Source: Parapedobacter tibetensis
GTDB lineage: Bacteria > Bacteroidota > Bacteroidia > Sphingobacteriales > Sphingobacteriaceae
NCBI RefSeq assembly: GCF_024704835.1
Contig: NZ_JAMXBE010000011.1
Location: 62,001 to 126,000 of the forward strand
Length of the DNA: 64,000 nt
Direction of reading: 5' to 3'
Shown: positions 46,322-54,538 of the stretch, in pieces
Numbering within the stretch: position 1 is the first letter of the stretch
How the letters are laid out: every line of letters starts with the position of its first letter
Notes under the pieces: generated by a model
Database searches by the model: none
What the model was told of the DNA's origin: nothing
The model's input: the letters and a program-made list of their open reading frames with translations, nothing else
Translations under genes and position numbers: made by a program

Positions 46322-47512
46322 TTATGGCCTTACCACCAGTTTCCGCCCATCTAAATGGAACTGAACCCCTCCTTTTTCCAAAATCCTTAACACTTGCGAC
46401 AACTGCAGGCTTCGCTGGATTTTTCCTGAAAATTCCAATGCGGGAGTATTTCCGTCATAATCAACTTCAACATCATACCACCTCCCAACTTGCCGTATAA
46501 TATCAACCAACGGTGTGCTATTGAAATAAAAGAAACCATCTTTCCAAGCGGTGTATTGTTGTACATCTACCGTGTGGATATCCGTAGCCGCCCCGCGGAT
46601 GATGCTTTGTTCTCCGGGCTGTAATTTATTGACCGTTTCAGATTGGCGATTGACGATTTGCACGCCGCCCTCCACCAAAGTGGTTTTGACTTCTTTTTCG
46701 TCTGCATAAGCGGAAATATTGAATTCCGTACCCAACACGTCAACCTCCTGCCCGTTGCTGATGACCTTGAAGGGCTTGCGCGCGTCCTTTGCCACCGCGA
46801 AATACCCTTCGCCCACCAGTTCCACAACCCGCTCTCTGCCGGTAAACGCACTGGGATACTTCAATGTGCTGGCCGCATTGAGCCATACTTTGGAGCCGTC
46901 CGGTAAAATGAGCTGGTAAGTACCTCCTTTTGGAGTAGTGAGCACAAGCTGATCCACAATACCAGACTGTAGATTAACGATTTCTCGTGACTCATCGCTG
47001 TATGAAATATTGCCTTCATTGACGATAATACCTTCTTTTGCTTCATCAAGCGAGATTGTACTACCGTCTGCTAAGGTTAATTTTGCTCTGCTGCCGCCTG
47101 GCAAAATTTCTTCGGCATCGATAATTTTTGATTGTTGATTTCCGATCCGATCTCTTAAAAGAAACCATGTCGTGACTGTAGCCATTACGAGAATTGCAGC
47201 AGCATAGGAGAGCCATTTACGAATGCGCCTTATAGATTGGGCGCCATGGTCGCTAAGAATTCCTGATTTGCGCTGATGATACTTGGCGAGAAGCAACGGT
47301 AGAACTTCTTCCGCAGGACGCGGCGGCTCTTCTTGGAGCGAGACCTGCCTGCTGTGGTCATTCATCAATTCTTCGTAAACCTGCTTGTTGCGGTCGGACA
47401 ATTTTAACCAAGCGGTTATCTCGCGCGCCTCACCGTCCGTAAGCGTGCCGCGGAGTTGCTTAACCAATAGTTGGCCGATTCGGATCGCTTGCTGCTCATA
47501 TTTGTACGACAT
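46322..47512 (-). CDS. FecR-family anti-sigma factor (locus B)
   Basis: This 396-residue inner-membrane anti-sigma regulator has a cytosolic N-terminal region (about 1-90). One membrane helix follows near 95-115 (WLSYAAAILVMATVTTWFLL). The periplasmic FecR domain contains GGTYQLILPDGSKVWLNAAS and VELVGEGYFAVAKDARKPF. A DUF4974-type C-terminal domain ends QFHLDGRKLVVRP. It is encoded 135 bp after the sigma gene and before the first sulfatase. The STN-bearing SusC at 39686 is the most probable partner, although five genes separate them. Confidence 0.94.
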   Translation of the reverse strand: MSYKYEQQAIRIGQLLVKQLRGTLTDGEAREITAWLKLSDRNKQVYEELMNDHSRQVSLQEEPPRPAEEVLPLLLAKYHQRKSGILSDHGAQSIRRIRKWLSYAAAILVMATVTTWFLLRDRIGNQQSKIIDAEEILPGGSRAKLTLADGSTISLDEAKEGIIVNEGNISYSDESREIVNLQSGIVDQLVLTTPKGGTYQLILPDGSKVWLNAASTLKYPSAFTGRERVVELVGEGYFAVAKDARKPFKVISNGQEVDVLGTEFNISAYADEKEVKTTLVEGGVQIVNRQSETVNKLQPGEQSIIRGAATDIHTVDVQQYTAWKDGFFYFNSTPLVDIIRQVGRWYDVEVDYDGNTPALEFSGKIQRSLQLSQVLRILEKGGVQFHLDGRKLVVRP

Positions 47513-47647
47513 CTAGGTTACCTTTTTTTACAACTTGGTTATCGTCATTCAACAACCACCAAACAACATGGATCCCGAAAAGTACCAAAGGCAATGTTGG
47601 ATTTTTTTGATGAAAAAAGTTAACCAGTTGATATTCAGCTAAAAAAT

Positions 47648-48244
47648 TTAATAATTGAGAGCTGCAAGGCTTAGAAGCAACAGGAATTGTTCATCGGTTA
47701 GTCTGGTGCGCAACAGGGAAAGTGCCCGGAGTTTTTGGTTTTTGATCGTCTGCACTGACAATTCCAGCGCGTCGGCGGCTTCCTGGTTGGTCATGCCTTC
47801 GAAGTAGGTGAGGGTAATGACCTTCTTCGCTTGCGTAGGCAGGTTGGCTACGGCCTGCCTCAACTGGAGCATGGCCTCTGCCCGAGCAAGCTGGGCAAGA
47901 TAATCATGTTCTTCATTGGCATCCCATGTGGCGAAAGCCCTGTCTCTGTGGGTTTTGCGGACAGCCATCTTCCGGGCATTCAGGCAGGCATGTCGGACAG
48001 CCCGGAACAAATAGGCTTTCAGGTGTGTGGCATCGTTAAAGTGGGTGTCTTCTTCCAGCAATTTCAGGAACACGTTTTCGGTCACGTCTTCCGCCTCGGT
48101 ATCACTGCCTACAAATTTTTTGGCAAACTGGAACATGATGGCATAGTAGATTTTAAAGACGATACCGAAAGCTTGCTCGTCACCCTTTGCCAAGTTGGCG
48201 AAGAATTCTGGATTGTTTGTCGCTATATGGTCTTTCTCTGCCAT
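47648..48244 (-). CDS. ECF RNA polymerase sigma factor (locus B)
   Basis: This 198-residue ECF sigma factor starts at ATG 48244 (MAEKDHIATNNPEFFANLAK); the frame extends 14 codons upstream without support. Region 2 covers about 25-95 (FAKKFVGSDTEAEDVTENVF and HLKAYLFRAVRHACLNARK). Region 4 covers about 130-185 (EGMTNQEAADALELSVQTIK). It is followed by FecR and then the sulfatase operon, the standard Bacteroidota arrangement for a locus switched on by its own glycan. A TAAGTTTG box lies about 30 bp upstream. Confidence 0.94.
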   Translation of the reverse strand: MAEKDHIATNNPEFFANLAKGDEQAFGIVFKIYYAIMFQFAKKFVGSDTEAEDVTENVFLKLLEEDTHFNDATHLKAYLFRAVRHACLNARKMAVRKTHRDRAFATWDANEEHDYLAQLARAEAMLQLRQAVANLPTQAKKVITLTYFEGMTNQEAADALELSVQTIKNQKLRALSLLRTRLTDEQFLLLLSLAALNY

Positions 48245-48274
48245 TTTACATTCCTTCCATTTCCAAAGGTAACG

Positions 48275-48282
48275 CAAACTTA
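48275..48282 (-). promoter_or_regulatory. Candidate -7 box of the locus B sigma gene
   Basis: TAAGTTTG on the minus strand matches TAnnTTTG and is identical to the box before the locus A sigma gene. No clear TTG -33 element is visible at 19-21 bp. Confidence 0.4.
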
Positions 48283-48426
48283 TCATATTTCTATGCCGGA
48301 TTCGATTCTACTCAGCCATTATTTAGCTATTTTTCAGCAGAAAGTGGTTGCTTTTTTATGGTTGTTGACACTACGAGTGCCAAATATTCACTTTTCTTGC
48401 GTTCACTTTTCAGGATTGTGTCTTAT

Positions 48427-48771
48427 TTATCCGAAGCCAGCAGCAATGGTCGATAAAACAGGCGATGACACATTTACATAGCCCGAATTTGTCTTCTGTT
48501 CAATTAAATCCTTATCCTGCCATTCTTTTTTATAAACAAAATCGATTTGGACGTACGGCTTTTTTTTCACGGGTAGGTAAGGAGGTCTTGTGACAACCAC
48601 ATTCCTCTGTGGTTGTTGGTGTGCTGCTCCATACCATGCCGCTGCATTTAATAGGCCGATGCTGGAGCGATCGTCCACATAAGCCTTCCATTGTTGTGCC
48701 CATCCGTAAAAGTCCATCCGTGGGATGTTCTCGAAATCCTTAAAACTTGCGTTATCGAAATCGTTGCTCAT
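48427..48771 (-). CDS. Small hypothetical protein at the end of locus C
   Basis: This 114-residue protein is of no family I recognise. It has no signal peptide or membrane segment. It is rich in aromatic and acidic residues at the start (FDNASFKDFENIPRMDFYGW) and contains a proline- and lysine-rich centre (RPPYLPVKKKPYVQIDFVYK). It begins 33 bp after the KduD stop on the same strand, so it is probably the last gene of the locus C operon. It ends close to the locus B sigma promoter region. It could be a genuine small protein or the remnant of something longer. Confidence 0.5.
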   Translation of the reverse strand: MSNDFDNASFKDFENIPRMDFYGWAQQWKAYVDDRSSIGLLNAAAWYGAAHQQPQRNVVVTRPPYLPVKKKPYVQIDFVYKKEWQDKDLIEQKTNSGYVNVSSPVLSTIAAGFG

Positions 48772-48804
48772 AACAGTATTATTTTGTTTATGGGCAAGGT
48801 ATAA

Positions 48805-49575
48805 CTATCTCCCCATCCAACCTCCATCAATGGTCAGTATTGTGCCATGCACGTAACTGGCAGCCGCTGAGGCTAGAAATACCACTGCACCCTTGAAATC
48901 ATCAGGCGTACCCCATCGGCCGGCGGGTATTCGGGAAAGAATGGCCTCGCTCCGTACTGAATCGTTGCGCAACGCTTCAGTATTGTCGGTATCGATATAA
49001 CCCGGGGCAATGGCATTCACGTTGACACCATGTGCCGCCCATTCGTTGGCCAGGGCCTTCGTTAACTGCCCGATAGCACCCTTACTGGCGGCATAGCCCG
49101 GCACGGTGATGCCGCCCTGGAATGTCAACAAGGAAGCGGTAAAGATAATCTTGCCGCCACCTCGCTTCACCATATCCTTTCCGAATTCACGGGAAAGAAT
49201 AAATTGGGCGTTTAGGTTGACGTCGATGATTTCATCCCAGTATTCATCGGAATGTTCTATTGCGGGTTTGCGCAAGATCGTACCTGCGTTGTTGATTAAA
49301 ATGTCTATGGGTTGTCCACTAGCCTTCACTTGCTCGATGAAACGGTATACCGCATTTCTATCGGAAAAATCGCACTGGAACGCGGTGAATTTTTTGCCTA
49401 ATGCGGTGATTTCTTTCTCTACCTGACTTCCTGCTGGTGCAAGCGAAGCAGAAACGCCGACGATATCGGCTCCCGCCTCTGCCAACGCGATAGCCATCGC
49501 TTTGCCGATGCCGCGCTTGCAGCCGGTTACCAACGCGGTTTTACCGCTTAAATCGAATGGGTTTTTAGTGTTCAT
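48805..49575 (-). CDS. kduD: 2-dehydro-3-deoxy-D-gluconate 5-dehydrogenase (KduD-like SDR)
   Basis: This 256-residue short-chain dehydrogenase resembles KduD, which acts in breakdown of unsaturated uronic acids by interconverting 2,5-diketo-3-deoxygluconate and 2-keto-3-deoxygluconate with NAD(H). It has the cofactor loop TGCKRGIGKAMA, ILINNAGTILRKPAIEHSD, the catalytic Ser in FTASLLTFQGGITVPGYAAS with its Tyr-x-x-x-Lys (YAASK), and the KduD-typical NVNAIAPGYIDTDNTEALR, IPAGRWGTPDD and IDGGWMGR. It is cytosolic and lies just after the lyase gene. KduI, KdgK and KdgA are absent from the window, so the pathway must be completed elsewhere or run differently. Other SDRs acting on related keto sugars are possible. 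Confidence 0.83.
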   Translation of the reverse strand: MNTKNPFDLSGKTALVTGCKRGIGKAMAIALAEAGADIVGVSASLAPAGSQVEKEITALGKKFTAFQCDFSDRNAVYRFIEQVKASGQPIDILINNAGTILRKPAIEHSDEYWDEIIDVNLNAQFILSREFGKDMVKRGGGKIIFTASLLTFQGGITVPGYAASKGAIGQLTKALANEWAAHGVNVNAIAPGYIDTDNTEALRNDSVRSEAILSRIPAGRWGTPDDFKGAVVFLASAAASYVHGTILTIDGGWMGR

Positions 49576-49613
49576 GATTTGTTTGAGTTGCTAAAAGTGA
49601 TTGCATTGCTACT

Positions 49614-51710
49614 TCATGACTTCATTACTTCGTTAAAGCCATAACGACCGTTCAGGGCGGTGAGCTGCCAGCTGCGCCCTCCTATCCTATCATTCAGCGT
49701 AAAGGCCATGTGTTCACCTGGAGTCAACGTCAATATCCAGTGCTCTTCGGGGCTACGGGCTTCATAAGCGTCCGCGTTAGTGCTTAATGTCCAGTCGCCC
49801 AATTTGTCAGGCTTGTCTGCAACCAACACATGTACCGCGCAGCGATTGGTCTGCGCTACCGGCTCGATGGCACGGAAAATCAGGCCGCTGCCCGGCCGCC
49901 CTTCGCCGAGCCGGGCGGGCTCGGGATGATAGGCATCATGGGCGTAACCATAAACCGGCCCGACCGGCCTGGCCGGTCCGCCTTGTAGGAGTTTCAGTCC
50001 GGCCAATGGCCGATGAATGGTCAGTTGCTGATCTTCGACCGTCACACTAGCGAGCCCGTCGCGGTTGTTGATAATCCAATTCCAGCTGGTGCGCACCGGT
50101 ACTGCCGACTGGATTTGATCGATGACAAAAACGACGTGGCTGCCAGCGACGACCCAAAAGCGTGAAAACGCGGTGAGCGGTGGCCCATAACAGGCTGATG
50201 CCTCAGCCCCTACAACGGATACTTCTGCAATTCGCTCGACAATCAGTCGGTTATTGCCACGTAGAATGGGACTGCCCACCACACCATCTACAATTAGGCG
50301 CCTGCTCAGTATGCTCTGCTGCTCCAGCAGTTTGGTCTTGGTCAGGTCTTCTTGCAGGCCCAACCCACCCTCTTCGATCAAAAACGTACAGGTATTGTGG
50401 GTTTGACTACTGCTTTCCAGGCCGTGGATGAGGTTACGGTAGCAGCTATGGCCGGGATCGATAAGGAGGCGTTCCCGTTGGTGGGCTAACATAAAACTGT
50501 TTACGTCGCCGTGCAAATGGCCCGGCCCATGGAGGGGTGAGGCGCCAGCTTGTAATGCGATGACCGTATCGCCATTCCAGGCATCCCGTACAAATGTATT
50601 GCCGTTTTCGAAGGCTGCCGTGAGTGGCAGACCGGCATCAGACGGCGATAGGCGAGTCGCTGCTTGCCCAAGTAAAGGCAACGTCAGAAAACCCCAATCG
50701 TTGACGAACCCGAAGCTGGCCAAATGGTGCGGCTCCTGCGATGGAACCGGCACATAATAGGTGTGAAATAGGTAACTGGCCAATCCGGCTGCCTGCTGAT
50801 CGGTATGTGTACAACGGGCGGCGATGTGCAGCAACAGATCGCCCGACGGCCTGAAAATGGCTGCACTATCGTTGAAATTGACGGCTCGCGCGCGGGATTC
50901 TTCACCCCATCCGGAAAGGGGTTTGGCATACAGCATGCTACTGACCACCCAAGGTATTCCCATGGCATAGGCTTCGACAGCAATGGTGGAAGCGTAATCG
51001 GTGTACACCCGGACCAACGATTCGTAGACGAGCATCAGCGCATGTGCTAAGTAATTTCCATACTGCACCGACTCGGCATAGGAGCCGTCTGGCTGGAAAG
51101 CGGCCAAGCACTGCGCCATCAGGGGAACATGGTCTTCCAGGCGTTGCCGATCGCCCAATACGGCGGATGGCACCAATACGCCCGCCAACATGATACCCCG
51201 CCAGTTGGCCAAGTGGGTATTTTTTGCGAGCCACCGCTCACAGGGGATGACGCCTTTTTCGAGGAGTGCTTGGCTGACTTCTTCGTGCTCTGCAGGGGTA
51301 AACGCCGCAGCGGCAAGGTCTAGCACGCTAGCAATACCCCAACAGACGTGAGCTGTTTCTAAATGGCCGGTGTACGGCTGGCTGTGATCCCGGAACCACG
51401 GACCGACCCATTCGCCCGCCGGATACCGCGCGATGGAAAGTGCAACCTGCCGGAGCCAGTCGCCTACGTGCTGATCTTGCTCGATGGCATATAGCATGGC
51501 GGCATCCGAAAGGTATTCAAAAGCGGGGTACCACCATCCGGTACCATCTTCTGGTTGCGGCAACTGTGGCTGCGCTGTTCGCGCCAGTACCCGGTCACGA
51601 AGTGCAGGCCGGAAAACGTTTACCTCGCCGCCACCGGCGAGAATCCGCTCGCGCTCCTCCCTGGTCAGGAAACACGCTTCACGACCAATTTGGTTATTGA
51701 ATGTGTTCAT
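49614..51710 (-). CDS. Heparinase II/III-family polysaccharide/oligosaccharide lyase
   Basis: This 698-residue protein with an (alpha/alpha) toroid plus beta-sandwich resembles heparinase II/III-type lyases, which cut uronic acid-containing chains by beta-elimination. The N-terminal helical half contains HLANWRGIMLAGVLVPSAV and DGSYAESVQYGNYLAHALM, likely to carry the Asn and Tyr of the active site. The second half has HGPGHLHGDVNSFMLAHQ with RLLIDPGHSCY, the equivalent of the conserved His-Gly-His-Ala-Asp motif. No signal peptide is present, so it probably works in the cytosol on imported oligosaccharides. Its end product would be an unsaturated or keto uronate for KduD. It overlaps the dehydrogenase gene by 17 bp. 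The exact PL family is uncertain. Confidence 0.82.
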   Translation of the reverse strand: MNTFNNQIGREACFLTREERERILAGGGEVNVFRPALRDRVLARTAQPQLPQPEDGTGWWYPAFEYLSDAAMLYAIEQDQHVGDWLRQVALSIARYPAGEWVGPWFRDHSQPYTGHLETAHVCWGIASVLDLAAAAFTPAEHEEVSQALLEKGVIPCERWLAKNTHLANWRGIMLAGVLVPSAVLGDRQRLEDHVPLMAQCLAAFQPDGSYAESVQYGNYLAHALMLVYESLVRVYTDYASTIAVEAYAMGIPWVVSSMLYAKPLSGWGEESRARAVNFNDSAAIFRPSGDLLLHIAARCTHTDQQAAGLASYLFHTYYVPVPSQEPHHLASFGFVNDWGFLTLPLLGQAATRLSPSDAGLPLTAAFENGNTFVRDAWNGDTVIALQAGASPLHGPGHLHGDVNSFMLAHQRERLLIDPGHSCYRNLIHGLESSSQTHNTCTFLIEEGGLGLQEDLTKTKLLEQQSILSRRLIVDGVVGSPILRGNNRLIVERIAEVSVVGAEASACYGPPLTAFSRFWVVAGSHVVFVIDQIQSAVPVRTSWNWIINNRDGLASVTVEDQQLTIHRPLAGLKLLQGGPARPVGPVYGYAHDAYHPEPARLGEGRPGSGLIFRAIEPVAQTNRCAVHVLVADKPDKLGDWTLSTNADAYEARSPEEHWILTLTPGEHMAFTLNDRIGGRSWQLTALNGRYGFNEVMKS

Positions 51711-52722
51711 TGCAGTGGAGCAGATATTTCATCCCCGATGGATTTTGATCAATTTGTTCAAACGCATCCTGCACGCGACCTAATGGCAACACCTTCGTAA
51801 TCAGTTCCGCCAACGGCAGGGTGCCCAACGCGACCAGTGCAATGGCCGCCTCAAAATCTTCCGGCTCGTAAACCCGGGCGCCCACCAGCTGCAGTTCTTT
51901 CCAGAAGAAGTCAAACAGCCGCACGGGTTTGGGTTGGCTATGGATGGCGACCATCACCGCACGGCCACGGACTTTTAGTAGTTGGGTCATGCTATCGACG
52001 GCGGCGGCCACCCCGGAGACTTCAAACACCACATCGGCCATTGCGCCATCGGTGAAACGGTCGACAACCTGTACCAGGTCTTCTGCTGTGGGATCTGCCG
52101 TTTGGAAATCGAGCGACTGAATCATCGCCAACCGGTGTGGATTGACTTCTGAAACGAGCACGACGGCGTCTTGTTGCCGGGCGACCAGGGCGACGAGCAC
52201 CCCAATGGGCCCACCGCCCAATACGACCGCTTTATCCCCGGCTTTCAACTGGCTGAGGCGCACATCGTGGCAAGCCACGGCGAGTGGTTCGATCAACGCT
52301 GCTTCCGCTAACGATACACCGGCGGGCAGCCGGTGAAGGGTGTGCGCGGGTACCACCCACGACGATTGCATGCCGCCTGGGGTATCGATGCCGATAAACT
52401 TGAGGTTCTTGCCGATGTGTGTGTAGCCATTATCAAACGGGGTCTGCTCGCCGGGTTGTAATGGACGGACAGTAACGGAATCGCCGATTTGGAATCCCTC
52501 CACATCGGGCGCCAACTCACTAATCACCCCCGATACTTCGTGGCCGATGACCTGGGGAATGGCGACCCGTTGATCCATCGCGCCGTGGTAGATGTGCACA
52601 TCGGTACCGCAAATGCCGCAGTAGGCAACATCCAAACGTACCATTCCTGCTTCCAATGGGGGTAAGTCTGTTAAGGCCTTTACCGCAAACCGTTTATTGC
52701 CTTCGTAATATGCTGCTTGCAT
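51694..52722 (-). CDS. Zinc-type alcohol dehydrogenase (MDR) lacking the structural-zinc cysteines
   Basis: This 342-residue medium-chain dehydrogenase is related to threonine/sorbitol dehydrogenases. Catalytic zinc ligands are visible in CGICGTDVHIYHG and IGHEVSGVI, and the NAD(P) Rossmann loop is VLGGGPIGVLVAL. The stretch that normally holds four structural-zinc Cys residues instead reads RPLQPGEQTPFDNGYTHIGK, with no Cys. It is a cytosolic oxidoreductase, likely for a sugar acid or sugar alcohol. Its start overlaps the stop of the upstream VOC gene (TGATG), and its end overlaps the lyase gene, so the three are tightly coupled. The specific substrate is unknown. Confidence 0.85.
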   Translation of the reverse strand: MQAAYYEGNKRFAVKALTDLPPLEAGMVRLDVAYCGICGTDVHIYHGAMDQRVAIPQVIGHEVSGVISELAPDVEGFQIGDSVTVRPLQPGEQTPFDNGYTHIGKNLKFIGIDTPGGMQSSWVVPAHTLHRLPAGVSLAEAALIEPLAVACHDVRLSQLKAGDKAVVLGGGPIGVLVALVARQQDAVVLVSEVNPHRLAMIQSLDFQTADPTAEDLVQVVDRFTDGAMADVVFEVSGVAAAVDSMTQLLKVRGRAVMVAIHSQPKPVRLFDFFWKELQLVGARVYEPEDFEAAIALVALGTLPLAELITKVLPLGRVQDAFEQIDQNPSGMKYLLHCNEHIQ

Positions 52723-53129
52723 CAGTGTTCAAATTGACGTTCCAGAATCTGTAACATGTTCCCCTCGGGATCAACAAGGTTTCGCACGCGGCCGCCCCCG
52801 ATAGCGGGTGTCGGGTCGCCACCCCATTGTACGCCCTTTTCATCCAGACGAGCAATTGCCTCATCGAGGTTTGCTACGCGAATGGCCAGGTGTGACCAAC
52901 CGGGTGTCCAAGTGGTCCGTTCCGGCCGAACGGTGTGATCTTTGGGCATGATCTCCAGCAAGGTATCGTCTGGCGCGCGAAGCATCCATACGGGCTTATC
53001 GTGCCGGAAATACTTTTCATAACCGAGCACCTCACAATACCAATCTGCCAATTGATCCACATCATCCGCAGCTACCGCGGGGTGGTCTATTCCGGTGAAT
53101 CCGATGTTGTTACTGTTGTTATCTTTCAT
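52722..53129 (-). CDS. VOC (glyoxalase/dioxygenase fold) protein
   Basis: This 135-residue vicinal oxygen chelate protein is cytosolic. Metal-ligand candidates follow the VOC pattern: His in GIDHPAVAADDV, Glu in DDTLLEIMPK, His in PGWSHLAIRVANLDEAI, and Glu in MLQILERQ. In Bacteroidota and Proteobacteria such small VOC proteins often act as epimerases, isomerases or lyases on keto acids. Its gene sits between an RraA-like protein and the alcohol dehydrogenase, so a catabolic step is probable. It overlaps the dehydrogenase start codon by one base. Confidence 0.83.
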   Translation of the reverse strand: MKDNNSNNIGFTGIDHPAVAADDVDQLADWYCEVLGYEKYFRHDKPVWMLRAPDDTLLEIMPKDHTVRPERTTWTPGWSHLAIRVANLDEAIARLDEKGVQWGGDPTPAIGGGRVRNLVDPEGNMLQILERQFEH

Positions 53130-53139
53130 GATTTCCTGA

Positions 53140-53841
53140 TTAAAAATATCCGCCTCGCTTGACGACTTCCGTGGGCTTTAAGCCGCTCTCCACCATGGCT
53201 TTGATATCTACTTCCTTCACCTTGATCGCTTCGGACGCTACCAATACATCATAAGCGATGGCCGCTGGAATGGCTATAACACCATCGATATCGCCGAATA
53301 TCCAGTCGCCGGGGTGGATAATGATCTCCCCGATCAATACGGGTTTCTGATAATAGTACATCCGGAATCGTCCGAGCATACCGGTATTGGATTTGTATTG
53401 GTAGAATACTGGAAATTGCTGTTCCAAAATAGACTGCGTATCGCGAATGCCATTGACCAGTGCTCCCCGACAACCGGCCTTGCCGGCAGCCATGGTCATC
53501 ACCTCCCCCCACTGCGACGTTACGGTATCGCCGGTACAATCCCAGATAACGACCGAGTTTTGGTGTAAGGTTTCCAACATTTCAGCACGCATCTCAAACT
53601 CGCCGTCGGTGGTGATGTCAGGCCCGCCCTTGACGGTGAACGCCTGGCCAACCATTTTCATTTCGTCGCGAAGTGGACGATAGCTTGCCGGTAGGCTGGT
53701 GGCGTGCATTTTATAATTGAACCGCAACACATCGTTGATTGCTCCAGAAAATAACTGGAGGTACCGCTCACGCATCTCGGCTACCGGTACTGGGTACTGT
53801 ACATCATTTGCTGAAATACCCTGTTTAGTTAGTGCTCCCAT
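53140..53841 (-). CDS. RraA-like protein (aldolase/keto-acid lyase superfamily)
   Basis: This 233-residue protein belongs to the RraA/4-hydroxy-4-methyl-2-oxoglutarate aldolase superfamily. Members cleave or decarboxylate alpha-keto acids, or bind RNase E as an inhibitor. The family core is visible: GQAFTVKGGPDIT, GALVNGIRDTQSILEQQFPV, and HPGDWIFGDIDGVIAIP with the metal-binding Asp and adjacent acidic residues. Company with KduD, two dehydrogenases and a lyase favours an aldolase or lyase role over RNase regulation. It follows the SDR gene by 4 bp. Its stop is 10 bp before the VOC start. The substrate is unknown. Confidence 0.82.
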   Translation of the reverse strand: MGALTKQGISANDVQYPVPVAEMRERYLQLFSGAINDVLRFNYKMHATSLPASYRPLRDEMKMVGQAFTVKGGPDITTDGEFEMRAEMLETLHQNSVVIWDCTGDTVTSQWGEVMTMAAGKAGCRGALVNGIRDTQSILEQQFPVFYQYKSNTGMLGRFRMYYYQKPVLIGEIIIHPGDWIFGDIDGVIAIPAAIAYDVLVASEAIKVKEVDIKAMVESGLKPTEVVKRGGYF

Positions 53842-53845
53842 GCTG

Positions 53846-54538
53846 CTATCTTGCTAAAAACTTCATGTTGTCAAAATTAATCTCGCGAATGACCACGTAC
53901 TCGGGCTGGGACAGCACAAATGTAATGATATTGGCCACGTCTTCTACCTTCAGGAATTTCTCCCGAGCCACCTTGCGATCGCCCCAATACGCGCTATCCA
54001 CCGGTCCAGGGTTTACATCGGTAACCTTGATGCCTTGTTTCAATACCTGATCGGCAAAGCCACCGCTGAGTCCGCGCGCGCCGAATTTAGATGCACAATA
54101 CAGCGGTGCATTCGGATTGGTACGCTGCCCGGCCATGGATATCAGGTTAACGATATGGCCTTTGCCTTTGGGCTTCATCATCCGCAATGCTTCCCGGCTG
54201 CACAGAAAAACGCCGCGCATGTTCGTATCGACCATCTGCTCAAATACCGCCAATTCGGTCTCCGCCAAATCTGGGGTCGGCAATCCCACGCCGGCATTGT
54301 TGATCAATACATCCACCGTACCGAACGCTGCTACACACTGCCGAAACGCTTCCTGTACATCCGCTTCATTACCAACATCGCCGGCAAATACGCGATGATT
54401 TGGTTCATTGGCTGTAACCTGGCTCCTGCTCATGGAAAAGACCTTGGCACCATTAGCCAGCAGCAACTGCTGCACGGCTTCTCCGATTCCCGACGATGCC
54501 CCTGTGAGGAATACCACTTTATTTTTCAACTGACTCAT
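53846..54538 (-). CDS. Short-chain dehydrogenase/reductase
   Basis: This 230-residue cytosolic NAD(P)-dependent SDR has the cofactor-binding TGASSGIGEAVQ, DVLINNAGVGLP, catalytic Ser in LISMAGQRTNPN and Tyr-x-x-x-Lys in YCASKFGARGL, then VNPGPVDSAYWG. It is a classical SDR of shorter length. Its role in locus C is likely oxidation or reduction of a sugar-derived intermediate, complementing KduD. It overlaps the end of the symporter gene by 20 bp, so the two are coupled. The substrate cannot be named. Confidence 0.85.
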   Translation of the reverse strand: MSQLKNKVVFLTGASSGIGEAVQQLLLANGAKVFSMSRSQVTANEPNHRVFAGDVGNEADVQEAFRQCVAAFGTVDVLINNAGVGLPTPDLAETELAVFEQMVDTNMRGVFLCSREALRMMKPKGKGHIVNLISMAGQRTNPNAPLYCASKFGARGLSGGFADQVLKQGIKVTDVNPGPVDSAYWGDRKVAREKFLKVEDVANIITFVLSQPEYVVIREINFDNMKFLAR

